Shown piece after piece: positions 1 to 8,512 of a stretch of 64,000 bases of DNA. Within the stretch, counting starts at the first letter, position 1; every line of letters begins with the position of its first letter. The translations under genes and the position numbers were made by a program. The stretch spans positions 744,001 to 808,000 of the forward strand of contig NZ_CP132353.1 in the NCBI RefSeq assembly GCF_030758455.1, given 5' to 3'. Source of the DNA: Erwinia pyri (GTDB taxonomy: Bacteria > Pseudomonadota > Gammaproteobacteria > Enterobacterales > Enterobacteriaceae). The notes beneath the pieces are model-generated. The model was not told where the DNA came from. It saw nothing but the letters and a program-made list of their open reading frames with translations, and ran no database searches.

Positions 1-1
1 A

Positions 2-1411
2 CAGGCGCGGACGTCGGTGCTCGCTTCATCGCTGGCGGATGCTAACCGTGAGTTGGCTCAGCTGGCGCTTCACGATAACCTTACCCGTCTGCCAAACCGC
101 ATCCTGCTGGAAGACCGGCTCGACCAGGCGATAAATAAAGCCGTGCGGGAAGGCACCTCCTTTGCGCTGATGTTTATGGATCTTGACGGCTTTAAGGCGG
201 TCAACGACGCTTTTGGTCACCATATTGGGGACAATCTGCTGGTGGCCGTCACCGACAGAATGAAAAGTCTGCTGAAAGAGCATCACACGCTGGCAAGGCT
301 TGGCGGTGATGAGTTTGTGCTGCTGGTGGAGATCAACGAGCCCAACGATGCAGCCACCACTGCCGATATGCTGGTAAAAGCTATTGACCGGCCGTTTGCT
401 ATCTCCCGTTATGAGCTGGTGGTGTCGCTGAGTATCGGCATCGCCGTTTTCCCGGGCGATGGCGAAGATGAACGCGAGCTGATGTTCAACGCCGATGCGG
501 CGATGTACCACACCAAAAATAATGGCCGTAATGGCTACAGCTTTTTCCAGCCCTCGATGAACACCCTGGCGCAGAACCAGCTTCAGCTGATTAACGATCT
601 CTGGGCGGCGCAGCAGCATAACGAACTGCGTCTCTTCTACCAGCCAAAGTTCTGTGCACCGCAGGGTCCAATTCTGGGCTTTGAAGCGCTTATCCGCTGG
701 GAGCATCCGCAGCGCGGCCTGCTCTCTCCGGACGTGTTCCTGCCGATTGCTGAAAAAACCGGTCTGATCGTCAGCATTGGCAACTGGGTGATCAATGAAG
801 CCTGCCGTCAGCTGCGCGTCTGGCATCTGCAGGGCAACCCGCACTGGTCGGTAGCCGTCAACCTCTCAGCGCTGCAGTTTGAGCAGCCGGGGCTGGTAGA
901 GACGGTGTTGAAGGCGCTGGAAACGCACCATATACCTGCGGAATTGCTGACGCTGGAAGTGACTGAGACTACCGCCATGCGCGATCCGGATGAGAGCATT
1001 CGTATTCTTACCCAGCTTACCGACCTGGGCGTGAAGGCTTCGATCGATGATTTCGGCACCGGCTATTCGAGTCTGTTGTATCTGAAACGTCTGCCGGCAA
1101 GCGAGCTGAAGATTGACCGCGCTTTCGTGAACGAACTGCAGGCGCACAGTGAAGATGCCACCATTGTCACCGCCATTGTGGCTCTGGCGCAGACGCTGAA
1201 TCTGAAAGTGGTGGCCGAAGGCGTGGAAACAGCGGAGCAGCAGGCTTTCCTGACCAGCCTGGGCTGCAATTCGCTACAGGGTTATCTGCTGGGAAGGCCG
1301 ATCCCGCCTGACCAGGTCCCTGATCTGAAGCACTACGTCGGTGAAACGGAGAGGGAAGTCCTGCCTTCGCTTAAAAAAGAGCGGGTAGCAACGATGCAGG
1401 ACGCTGTTTAA
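2..1411 (+). CDS. GGDEF-EAL cyclic-di-GMP enzyme, 3' part (5' end outside window)
   Basis: The reading frame is open to the left edge, so the gene starts upstream; 469 residues are visible. Counting from the in-frame GTG at 17, a diguanylate cyclase domain carries an intact GGDEF motif at residues 96-100 and is followed by an EAL phosphodiesterase domain (EALIRW from about residue 223, DDFGTGYSSL near 340). No RxxD inhibitory site precedes GGDEF. The run leading into the GGDEF domain (ASSLADANREL, then LALHDNLTRLPNR) resembles the linker of MHYT-GGDEF-EAL membrane proteins, so a membrane sensor domain is probably encoded to the left; that is inference. Both catalytic motifs look intact, so the direction of net activity cannot be told. 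The ydcR promoter lies directly after its stop. Confidence 0.9.
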   Translation, partial: QARTSVLASSLADANRELAQLALHDNLTRLPNRILLEDRLDQAINKAVREGTSFALMFMDLDGFKAVNDAFGHHIGDNLLVAVTDRMKSLLKEHHTLARLGGDEFVLLVEINEPNDAATTADMLVKAIDRPFAISRYELVVSLSIGIAVFPGDGEDERELMFNADAAMYHTKNNGRNGYSFFQPSMNTLAQNQLQLINDLWAAQQHNELRLFYQPKFCAPQGPILGFEALIRWEHPQRGLLSPDVFLPIAEKTGLIVSIGNWVINEACRQLRVWHLQGNPHWSVAVNLSALQFEQPGLVETVLKALETHHIPAELLTLEVTETTAMRDPDESIRILTQLTDLGVKASIDDFGTGYSSLLYLKRLPASELKIDRAFVNELQAHSEDATIVTAIVALAQTLNLKVVAEGVETAEQQAFLTSLGCNSLQGYLLGRPIPPDQVPDLKHYVGETEREVLPSLKKERVATMQDAV

Positions 1412-1427
1412 TCTGCCGCATCGCACC

Positions 1428-1433
1428 TATAAT
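1428..1433 (+). promoter_or_regulatory. -10 hexamer of the ydcR promoter
   Basis: A perfect TATAAT lies 16 bases after the preceding stop codon. A -35 match about 17 bp upstream is poor. Transcription starting near 1440 would exclude the TTG codon at 1436 as the ydcR start and supports the TTG at 1469. Confidence 0.5.
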
Positions 1434-1468
1434 AGTTGCCGGATACCCGACCTGGATATGTAACAGTT

Positions 1469-2878
1469 TTGGCAAAATACCAGCAGCTTATCGATCGGCT
1501 CCAGCAGCAGATTTCTCAGGAAATCTGGCTGCCCGGGGAAAAACTGCCCTCCCTGCGTGAGCAAGCCGCCCTGAGCGGCATGAGCCTGATGACGGTGATG
1601 CACGCCTATCAGGTGCTGGAGAGCCAGGGCTGGATCCAGTCCCGGCCGCAGTCGGGCTACTACGTGGCCCCGCGAGCGGAGTTTCTCAGCCAGCCCGCCA
1701 GCCACCAGAAGGTGCAGCTGGCGGAATCGGTCGATATCAACGAATTTATCTTTGATGTGCTGCAGGCGTGCCGCGATCCGCATATCCTGCCGTTTGGCTC
1801 CGCCTTCCCCGATCCCGAACTGTTTCCGCAGCGCCAGCTTATGCGCTCGCTCTCTGCCGTTTCCCACACGCTTAAACCAGCCGATGCGCTGAATAACCTG
1901 CCGCCCGGTAACGAAGCCTTGCGCAAAACGCTGGCGCAGCGCTATGCCCTGCAGGGCATTCAGGTTTCGCCGGAGGAGATTGTTATCACTAACGGCGCAA
2001 TGGAAGCGCTGAATCTGAGCATGCAGGCGGTCACCGAACCTGGCGACTGGGTGGCCATTGAGAACCCCTGCTTTTATGGCGCGCTGCAGGTAATAGAACG
2101 GCTGAAGCTGAAGGCGGTCGCTATTGCCACCGATCCGCAGCACGGCATGGATCTGGAGGAGCTGGAGCGGGCGCTGGAGCGCTGGCCAGTCAAAGCCTGC
2201 TGGATGATGACCAACCAGCAGAATCCTGTGGGGCATACGCTCAGCAAAGAGAAGAAGCAGCGGCTGGTCTCGATTCTGACGCAGCATCAGGTGACGCTGA
2301 TTGAAGATGATGTCTACAGCGAGCTCTGGTTTGGCAGTGAAAAGCCGCTGCCGGCGAAAGCGTTTGAGCAGCAGCAAAGCGTGCTGCACTGCTCCTCATT
2401 TTCGAAAAACCTGGTAGCGGGCTTTCGCGTTGGCTGGGTAGCGGCCGGGCAGCACGCACAGCGTATCCAGCGTCTGCAGCTGATGAGCACCCTCTCTACC
2501 AGCGCGCCGATGCAGCTGGCGCTGGCGAACTATCTGATGACCCGCAGCTACGACAGCCATCTGCGCAGGCTGCGGCTGGTGCTGGAGCAGCGCAAGAATC
2601 AGGCGCGGCAGTCGCTGAAGCGTCATCTGCCCGGCGAAGCCAGAATCAATGATTCCCAGGGCGGCTATTTTCTCTGGATTGAGCTGCCACGACAGGTCAA
2701 CACCACCGAACTCTATTACCGCGCGCTGGATCTTAATATCAGTATTGCACCCGGTAAGATGTTCTCTTCTGGCGAGCAGTACGCCAACTATTTCCGCTTT
2801 AATGCCTCCTGGGAGTGGGGGGAGACGCAGGAAGCGGCAGTGGCTATGTTAGGCGGGTTGATCGCGGAGATGCTCTGA
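1469..2878 (+). CDS. ydcR: YdcR-like MocR/GntR-aminotransferase regulator
   Basis: A 469-residue MocR-type protein: an N-terminal GntR winged helix (LPSLREQAALSG then TVMHAYQVLESQG) followed by a fold-type I aminotransferase domain with the PLP-binding lysine in SSFSKNLVAGFRVGW. Length and sequence follow E. coli YdcR (468 aa) closely, including the shared segments PPGNEAL and APGKMFSSGE. The first codons of the family are M-(K)-K-Y-Q-Q-L, which fits the TTG at 1469 (reads MAKYQQL). An earlier in-frame TTG at 1436 overlaps the putative transcription start and is less likely. MocR proteins use a PLP-bound ligand to control nearby genes; the target here is not evident, and ylaC is convergent. 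Confidence 0.88.
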   Translation: MAKYQQLIDRLQQQISQEIWLPGEKLPSLREQAALSGMSLMTVMHAYQVLESQGWIQSRPQSGYYVAPRAEFLSQPASHQKVQLAESVDINEFIFDVLQACRDPHILPFGSAFPDPELFPQRQLMRSLSAVSHTLKPADALNNLPPGNEALRKTLAQRYALQGIQVSPEEIVITNGAMEALNLSMQAVTEPGDWVAIENPCFYGALQVIERLKLKAVAIATDPQHGMDLEELERALERWPVKACWMMTNQQNPVGHTLSKEKKQRLVSILTQHQVTLIEDDVYSELWFGSEKPLPAKAFEQQQSVLHCSSFSKNLVAGFRVGWVAAGQHAQRIQRLQLMSTLSTSAPMQLALANYLMTRSYDSHLRRLRLVLEQRKNQARQSLKRHLPGEARINDSQGGYFLWIELPRQVNTTELYYRALDLNISIAPGKMFSSGEQYANYFRFNASWEWGETQEAAVAMLGGLIAEML

Positions 2879-2940
2879 GTGCGGGCTGAGCCATGACGTT
2901 GTTGTTATGACAGGCAGGTTTCAGGGAAAGAGGATAGCAA

Positions 2941-2962
2941 CAGGGCCAGCAAGCTGGCCCTG
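2941..2962. terminator. Hairpin between convergent ydcR and ylaC
   Basis: A 10-bp perfect inverted repeat (CAGGGCCAGC / GCTGGCCCTG) with a 2-base centre sits just past the stop of ylaC and 60 bp past ydcR. No strong U tract follows on either strand, so termination is plausible but unproven. Confidence 0.45.
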
Positions 2963-2968
2963 ACGGAA

Positions 2969-3451
2969 TCAGACGGTAGAGGCGCGTTTCTGACCCCAGG
3001 TGAGGTGGTAGACGTCATAAAAATCGACTTTGCCCTTCAGCGAAAGCAGTTTTTTAATGCCCTGCTTAACGGAGTCGGTCACTTTGCTGCTGGTAAGGAT
3101 CTCCTGCACCGCTTGTTCGGAAAGCGTACGGTCATAATACCATTCGCCGTTGTAGCAGACGCGCAGATCCAATGTGTCGATATCCTCAAACCGGTAGCGC
3201 GGATTGACGTCCAGCAGCATCAGGCCGCTCATCAGCAGGACAAAAATCGTCGCTCCCCAGAAGGCAGGCCAGCCGAGGAATTCCGTGGTGAAGATCAGCG
3301 CCACGGTCAGCGCATAGCAGACATACATTGATGCCCACAACCCGGGATGATTTTTAAGAAACGTAAAGCTAAAGCGCGGCTTGTTATCGCGCTTCTCTTC
3401 GCGGTTTAACGTGTCGATCTCGCGCAGTAATATCTGTTTTACATCTTCCAT
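2969..3451 (-). CDS. ylaC: YlaC-like inner membrane protein
   Basis: A 160-residue protein with a basic N-terminal segment (NREEKRDNKPRFSFTFLKNHPG), two adjacent hydrophobic helices at roughly residues 38-72, and a soluble C-terminal half containing RYRFEDIDTLDLRVCYNGEW. These blocks match E. coli YlaC (156 aa), a two-helix membrane protein of unknown function. The ATG at 3451 is chosen because GAGGTG lies 6 bp upstream; a GTG three codons earlier overlaps that Shine-Dalgarno sequence. It is monocistronic and convergent with ydcR. Confidence 0.85.
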   Translation of the reverse strand: MEDVKQILLREIDTLNREEKRDNKPRFSFTFLKNHPGLWASMYVCYALTVALIFTTEFLGWPAFWGATIFVLLMSGLMLLDVNPRYRFEDIDTLDLRVCYNGEWYYDRTLSEQAVQEILTSSKVTDSVKQGIKKLLSLKGKVDFYDVYHLTWGQKRASTV

Positions 3452-3742
3452 TTTTTTCACCTCATTCGTGACTACCGCCAGTAGACCACAAAACGCAAAC
3501 CCTTAGCAGTCACAGTTATTCACCATCTGGCTATAACAGTTTATCGGTTTCTGTTCTGAACCCGCAGCGGCAGAAGCGTCTCGGCAACAAAGCGGGAACG
3601 CCAGAAGCGCGTTAACGGGATTGATTTGAGTTAAGTTCCGTTAAATTAGTGAGTTATGTGATCGCTCCTCTGCTGGCGACGTTGCAAATCCTCTATTATT
3701 TGCCACAATTGATTAACACTTTCCCCCTGCAGGAGACGGCGT

Positions 3743-4330
3743 ATGCTGCCGCAATCTGGTTGTTTGCTTACTCTGATGTCGTTTGCCGCCGGAACCTTCT
3801 CGTCCGGGACCTCGACTAATCCGCAATATATGACGTTTCAGCCTGCCAGCGGCGTACCCAATAATCCCCTGCCGCTGATCATCTATCCTCAGGTCGCCTC
3901 TGAGGAAGTGGAAGATATGGCCCGCTTTTTTGAAGACCTTTTCGCCAGCCATCAGTGGCTGCCACGCTGGCGCTATCCGATTTTCCCCTATACCCACTAT
4001 CATCCCAATACCCATGAACTGCTGGGCATTGCCGCCGGATGGGCGCAGATCCTGTTTGGCGGAGAAACGGGCAGGGCGGTAACTCTCTATGCGGGCGATG
4101 CGGTGCTGATCCCGGCAGGCGTTGGTCATCAGCAGCTGGCCGCCAGCGAGGATTTCTTTGCCGTAGGCGCTTACCCACGCGTAATGCAGCCAGAAACCCG
4201 CCGTGACGAGCAGGAACCGCTGGACCAGGCTGTAGCAGAAATTAAGCGGGTTCCCATGCCTCAGCACGATCCCATTACCGGTGGGGAAGGTGCCGTCACC
4301 GAAATCTGGCACCCGCTGGAAACCCATTAA
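3743..4330 (+). CDS. Cupin-domain protein (YjlB-like)
   Basis: A single-domain cupin of 195 residues. The cupin core is visible as HYHPNTHELLGIAAGWAQILFGG followed by GDAVLIPAGVGHQQL, giving the usual His/Glu metal ligands. The pattern is that of the B. subtilis YjlB family, whose activity is not established. The ATG at 3743 has a good AGGAGA 8 bp upstream, but the family-like sequence begins only at MTFQPASG (3830); the extra 29 residues lack the charge pattern of a signal peptide, so the later start remains possible. A terminator-like hairpin follows, so the gene probably stands alone and is not part of the Anbu operon downstream. Confidence 0.8.
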   Translation: MLPQSGCLLTLMSFAAGTFSSGTSTNPQYMTFQPASGVPNNPLPLIIYPQVASEEVEDMARFFEDLFASHQWLPRWRYPIFPYTHYHPNTHELLGIAAGWAQILFGGETGRAVTLYAGDAVLIPAGVGHQQLAASEDFFAVGAYPRVMQPETRRDEQEPLDQAVAEIKRVPMPQHDPITGGEGAVTEIWHPLETH

Positions 4331-4335
4331 TCGCC

Positions 4336-4373
4336 GCAGCGGAACGCACTGATTTGGTGCGCTTCTGCTTTTT
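4336..4373 (+). terminator. Rho-independent terminator after the cupin gene
   Basis: CGCAC / GTGCG core stem extended imperfectly by GCAG-GAA / TTC-TGC and followed by TTTTT. It lies 6 bp past the cupin stop and separates that gene from the Anbu operon. Confidence 0.6.
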
Positions 4374-4521
4374 CACTCTGTTCCCACCTTTACGTCAGAC
4401 CTCCTGACGCCAAAATTAATCAGCAAAGTGTTGCAGCCGCCACAGACTTGCGCCTTCTGCCCGGCAACTGGCACGGTTTGTGCAATTCAGTAATGAGTTC
4501 ACCGACAGTGGAAGGGAAATC

Positions 4522-5958
4522 ATGAATCAAGGCTATCAGGCAGCATCCCCCTTTTATGATGAAATGCTGCTGGGAAACGGTCAGCATCGCCCGCACTATC
4601 GCGACTACTGGCACTGGCTGCAAAAAGCCGATCGGGAGGCTATCGCCCGCAAGCGGGAAGAGGCTGAACTGCTGTTTCACCGCGTAGGGATCACCTTCAA
4701 TGTCTATGGCCAGGATGGCGGTGCCGAGCGGCTGATCCCGTTTGACAGCGTGCCGAGGATCATCCCCGCCAGCGAGTGGGCGATGCTGGATAAAGGCATC
4801 CGTCAGCGCGTTCAGGCGCTTAACGCCTTTCTGCACAACATCTATCACGATCAGCAGATCCTCAAAGCGGGGATCGTTCCGGCGGAGCAGGTGCTGGTAA
4901 ACGATCAGTATCAGCCCTGTATGCAGGGCATTAACCTGCACCGTGATATCTATGCCCACATCTGCGGCGTCGATATGGTTCGCAACAGCGATGGCGAATA
5001 CTACGTGCTGGAGGATAATCTGCGTACCCCCTCCGGCGTCTCCTACATGCTGGAAAACCGCAAAATGATGATGCGGCTCTATCCGGAGCTGTTCGCGCAG
5101 CAGCGTATTGCCCCCGTTGAACGTTACCCCTCGCATCTGTTGCAAACCCTGCGTGAAAGCTCGCCAGTAAACGATCCGATAGTGGTGGTACTGACGCCGG
5201 GCCGCTTTAACAGCGCCTATTTCGAGCACAGTTTCCTGGCGCAGCAAATGGGCGTTGAGCTGGTAGAGAGTGCCGATCTCTTCGTGAAGGATGGCGCCGT
5301 GATGATGCGTACCACCGCAGGCCCCTGCAAAGTGGACGTGATCTATCGCCGCGTGGATGATGCTTTTCTCGATCCGCTCGCCTTCCGGGCCGATTCGATG
5401 CTGGGCGTACCGGGGCTGCTTTCCGTTTATCGCGCCGGAAACGTGGTGCTGGCAAACGCTATCGGCGCTGGCGTGGCTGATGATAAATCGATCTATCCTT
5501 ACGTGCCGGATATGGTGAGGTTTTACCTTGCGGAGGAGCCGATCCTGAATAACGTGCCAACCTGGCAGTGCCGTCGGCCTGACGAACTCTCCTGGGTGCT
5601 GGCAAATCTGCCAAAATTGGTGGTGAAGGAGGTTCACGGCGCTGGCGGGTACGGCATGCTGATTGGCCCGGTCGCCAGCCAGAAGCAGCTTGAGGCGTTT
5701 CGCTCGTTGCTGATTGCCAGGCCGCAAAACTACATTGCGCAACATACCCTGGCGCTCTCTACCTGTCCCACGTTTGTGGCGCAGGGGTTGGCACCGCGCC
5801 ATATCGACCTCAGACCTTTTGCCCTCAGCGGCGCGGAGATCCGTCTGGTGCCGGGCGGGCTGACCCGCGTGGCGCTGACGGAAGGGTCGCTGGTGGTGAA
5901 CTCATCGCAGGGCGGCGGCACGAAAGATACCTGGGTTCTGGAGGATGACGCATGCTGA
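4522..5958 (+). CDS. Circularly permuted ATP-grasp ligase, first gene of the Anbu operon
   Basis: A 478-residue protein of the circularly permuted ATP-grasp family (DUF404/DUF407). Visible family blocks are GRDYW-type N-terminus, YGQDGGAERLIPFD, GINLHRDIYAHICGVD, VLEDNLRTPSGVSYMLENR, VVLTPGRFNSAYFEH and VKEVHGAGGYGMLIGP. Comparative genomics (Iyer and colleagues' amidoligase work) predicts a COOH-NH2 ligase that builds or modifies small peptides; the substrate is unknown. The ATG at 4522 follows GAAGGGAA; an in-frame ATG at 4480 lacks this. Its last 7 bp overlap the alpha-E gene, indicating translational coupling. Together with the next three genes it forms the conserved Anbu gene set. Confidence 0.9.
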   Translation: MNQGYQAASPFYDEMLLGNGQHRPHYRDYWHWLQKADREAIARKREEAELLFHRVGITFNVYGQDGGAERLIPFDSVPRIIPASEWAMLDKGIRQRVQALNAFLHNIYHDQQILKAGIVPAEQVLVNDQYQPCMQGINLHRDIYAHICGVDMVRNSDGEYYVLEDNLRTPSGVSYMLENRKMMMRLYPELFAQQRIAPVERYPSHLLQTLRESSPVNDPIVVVLTPGRFNSAYFEHSFLAQQMGVELVESADLFVKDGAVMMRTTAGPCKVDVIYRRVDDAFLDPLAFRADSMLGVPGLLSVYRAGNVVLANAIGAGVADDKSIYPYVPDMVRFYLAEEPILNNVPTWQCRRPDELSWVLANLPKLVVKEVHGAGGYGMLIGPVASQKQLEAFRSLLIARPQNYIAQHTLALSTCPTFVAQGLAPRHIDLRPFALSGAEIRLVPGGLTRVALTEGSLVVNSSQGGGTKDTWVLEDDAC

Positions 5959-6881
5959 GTCGCACAGCCAGTGGCCTCTACTGGATGGCGCGCTATTTAG
6001 AGCGTGCCGAAAATATAGCGCGGGTGCTCGACGTGACCAACCGGCTGTCGCTGATGCCGGTTCGCAGCACCCATGATGACGAACTGCGCGTTCCGCTCAA
6101 TCTCACCAGCACCGGCGAGCTGTTCTGGACGCTGAATGACCGGCTGGCGATGCCGCAGCTGTTCAACTTTTTTGTGCTGGATGAGCGCAACCCTGGCAGT
6201 ATCTTTTGCTGCTGGGAAGCGGCGTGGAATAACGCTCATGCGGTACGCGGCAGCCTCTCATCCGAGGTGTGGGAAAGCATTAACTCAAGCTGGATAGAGA
6301 TGCGCAAGCTGCGGCGGCAGGGGGTCAGCAGCATCGGTGCCGATGCGTTTTTTGACTGGGTAAAAGAGCGTTCGCACCTGTTTCGTGGCGCGATGTTTGG
6401 CACGCTGATGCGCGGCGATGCCATGAGCTTTATCCGGCTGGGCACGCTGCTGGAGCGGGCTGACTGTACCGCGCGCCTGCTCGACGTCACGCATGCGCTT
6501 ACCGAACAGGATGACGATTCGGTGCGGGAGTACTACCGGCTGGATACGCTGCTGCGATCCGTCTCGGCCCGCGAGGCTTATCACACCATCTATAAACAGG
6601 CGTTAGTCAGCGACAGCGTTAACGAAATGCTGATCCTGCGCGAAGAGAGCCCGCGATCCCTGCGATCCTGTATCGACGAGATCGCCAACCAGCTCAATCT
6701 GATTGGCGGCAGCGGAGAGAACCGTCCCCGGCGGCTGGTCACTGTACTGGATGCCGGGCTGCGCTTTACCTCTTATGAATCGCTGGTCAGTGAAGGGATC
6801 CACATCTGGCTGCGCGATTTTCTGGGCGATCTGGGCACCATTGCGGAGAGCATTCAACAGACCTACCTGGAGGCGAAATGA
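5952..6881 (+). CDS. Alpha-E domain protein (DUF403)
   Basis: A 309-residue, mostly helical protein beginning MLSRTASGLYWMARYLERAEN, the signature start of the alpha-E family. Alpha-E proteins are almost always encoded next to a circularly permuted ATP-grasp protein and a transglutaminase-like protease, as here, and are thought to act with the ligase; no biochemical activity is established. It overlaps the ATP-grasp gene by 7 bp and its stop overlaps the start of the transglutaminase gene by 4 bp (ATGA), so the three are very probably co-translated. Confidence 0.92.
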   Translation: MLSRTASGLYWMARYLERAENIARVLDVTNRLSLMPVRSTHDDELRVPLNLTSTGELFWTLNDRLAMPQLFNFFVLDERNPGSIFCCWEAAWNNAHAVRGSLSSEVWESINSSWIEMRKLRRQGVSSIGADAFFDWVKERSHLFRGAMFGTLMRGDAMSFIRLGTLLERADCTARLLDVTHALTEQDDDSVREYYRLDTLLRSVSAREAYHTIYKQALVSDSVNEMLILREESPRSLRSCIDEIANQLNLIGGSGENRPRRLVTVLDAGLRFTSYESLVSEGIHIWLRDFLGDLGTIAESIQQTYLEAK

Positions 6882-7675
6882 AACTCGATATTGCGCATAA
6901 AACCTGCTTCAGCTATCAGACGCTGGTGAAGCAAAGCACGCAGTACCTGCGGCTGACGCCGCAGAACTCCGTGCATCAGCAGATCCTCTCCTGGGATCTG
7001 GTTCTGCCCGATCGGGCGATCTGTACCACGGATACTTACGGCAACGTGCTGCATGTGCTGACGCTTGATACGCCGCACCAGTCGATTGAAATTGAGGCGC
7101 GCGGGGTGGTGGAAATCACGGAGGAGGAGAGGTCACCAGAACAGGACAGCTGTCTCTCACCTCTGGTGTTTCTGCGCATCACGCCGCTGACTCAGCCCGA
7201 TGGCGCCATCCGCGATTTTGCTCTGCGCTATTTCCGGCCTGAAGCCCCGCTGGCCGCGCTGGAAAGGTTAATGGGTGAGCTGCTGGTTAAAATGCCCTAT
7301 CAGCCCGGCAGCACCACGGTGACCGACAACGCCGCAAAAGTCTTTGCCGCAGGCACCGGCGTTTGTCAGGATCACAGCCACGTGTTTCTGGCCTGCTGCC
7401 GCAGCCTGCATATCCCTGCTCGCTATGTAAGCGGATACCTTTATACTGATACTGTTGAACATGTAGCCACGCATGCCTGGGTAGAGGCTTGGGTGGATGG
7501 CAGCTGGCACAGTTTTGACATCACCAATAATACCCGCAGCACGCGTCAGCATCTCAAGCTGGCGGTGGGCGTGGATTATATGGATGCCTGCCCGGTGCGG
7601 GGTATGCGGCTGGGCGGAGGCAGTGAAGAGATGTCAGCGGTGGCTGCGGTGCACCTGGTGAATTCGCAGCAGTGA
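6878..7675 (+). CDS. Transglutaminase-like cysteine peptidase of the Anbu operon
   Basis: A 265-residue protein with the bacterial transglutaminase N-terminal beta domain (MKLDIAHKTCFSY, TPQNSVHQQILSW) and a papain-like transglutaminase core. The catalytic triad can be read as Cys163 (GTGVCQDHSH), His199 (THAWVEAW) and Asp214 (FDITNN). No signal peptide is visible, so it is cytosolic. In this gene set it is presumed to be a peptidase or amidase acting on the same product as the ATP-grasp ligase; that role is inference. Start overlaps the alpha-E stop by 4 bp; the Anbu gene begins 19 bp after its stop. Confidence 0.92.
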   Translation: MKLDIAHKTCFSYQTLVKQSTQYLRLTPQNSVHQQILSWDLVLPDRAICTTDTYGNVLHVLTLDTPHQSIEIEARGVVEITEEERSPEQDSCLSPLVFLRITPLTQPDGAIRDFALRYFRPEAPLAALERLMGELLVKMPYQPGSTTVTDNAAKVFAAGTGVCQDHSHVFLACCRSLHIPARYVSGYLYTDTVEHVATHAWVEAWVDGSWHSFDITNNTRSTRQHLKLAVGVDYMDACPVRGMRLGGGSEEMSAVAAVHLVNSQQ

Positions 7676-7694
7676 TTATTTTATCGGGCAAACT

Positions 7695-8405
7695 ATGACT
7701 TACTGTGTGGCAATGCGTTTAGCGTCAGGGATGATTTTTGTTTCCGACTCCCGTACCAATGCGGGCGTTGACCATATTTCCTCCTTCCGCAAGCTTCATG
7801 TTTTCCAGCAGGATGATGAGCGCACGCTGGTTCTGCAAAGCGCTGGCAACCTCGCCACCACGCAAAGCGCCCTCAGCCTGCTGCGGCGCGGGTGTGAAGA
7901 TGCCAGAAGACCCAACCTGATGAGCTGCAAAACAATGTATGACGTCGCTCTGCTGGTCGGGGAGACACTGCGGGAGGTGATTAAGCGGGATGGCGAAGAG
8001 TTTGGCGGAACGCTGATGCTGGGCGGCCAGATCAGGGGCGAAGAGCCGCGCCTGTTCCAGATCTATCCTCAGGGCAACTTTATTGAATCCAGTACCGACA
8101 CGCCCTATTTCCAGATTGGCGAGAGCAAATATGGCAAGCCGATCATCGACCGCGTCCTGCGTTTTGATACGCCGCTGGACCAGGCGATGCAGTGCGCGCT
8201 GATCTCAATGGACTCCACGCTGGCGAGTAACATCTCGGTGGGGCTGCCGTTAGATGTGATGATCTACCCGGCGGACAGTTTCAGCACCGCTCAGCAGTAC
8301 CATCTGACCGATAAACATCCCTACTATTCCCAGATCCGCCAGCTCTGGAGCGCGGGCTTACTCAGCGTGTTCGCCCAGCTTCCGCCTTTGCAACTGGACG
8401 ACTGA
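7695..8405 (+). CDS. Anbu, bacterial proteasome-type (Ntn-hydrolase) protein
   Basis: A 236-residue protein of the Anbu (ancestral beta-subunit) family related to HslV and 20S beta subunits. After removal of Met1 the nucleophile would be Thr (MTYCVAMRL); Asp18 (SDSRTNAG) and Lys33 (FRKLHVF) supply the other catalytic positions. Later blocks include LQSAGNLATTQSA and QIGESKYGKPIIDR. Published Anbu structures are open-ring assemblies with no dedicated ATPase, and their natural substrate is unknown. The gene is last in a four-gene run with an ATP-grasp ligase, an alpha-E protein and a transglutaminase, which points to synthesis and turnover of a dedicated peptide rather than general proteolysis; that is inference. 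Confidence 0.93.
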   Translation: MTYCVAMRLASGMIFVSDSRTNAGVDHISSFRKLHVFQQDDERTLVLQSAGNLATTQSALSLLRRGCEDARRPNLMSCKTMYDVALLVGETLREVIKRDGEEFGGTLMLGGQIRGEEPRLFQIYPQGNFIESSTDTPYFQIGESKYGKPIIDRVLRFDTPLDQAMQCALISMDSTLASNISVGLPLDVMIYPADSFSTAQQYHLTDKHPYYSQIRQLWSAGLLSVFAQLPPLQLDD

Positions 8406-8425
8406 TCCTCCGCCAGCATCCATCT

Positions 8426-8463
8426 CTGTTCAGGTCGCGCTGTTTGTATCCGGCGCTGAACAG
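8426..8463. terminator. Possible terminator stem between Anbu and the serine hydrolase gene
   Basis: CTGTTCAG and CTGAACAG form an 8-bp inverted repeat around a 22-base loop, between two convergent stop codons (8405 and 8513). No U tract is adjacent, so the assignment is weak. Confidence 0.35.
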
Positions 8464-8512
8464 AATCGCTTTCCCGGGGCGCTATGCCGTCAGCGTATCT
8501 GGCACCCCCTCT

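Noticed and set aside
1427..2389. Open frame of 320 codons antisense to ydcR
   Set aside because: Lies wholly inside a well-supported gene and has low-complexity, His/Arg/Gln-rich translation typical of shadows.
4420..5802. Open frame of 460 codons on the minus strand opposite the ATP-grasp gene
   Set aside because: It is a shadow of a GC-rich gene whose sense strand has clear family motifs; no Shine-Dalgarno and no recognisable product.
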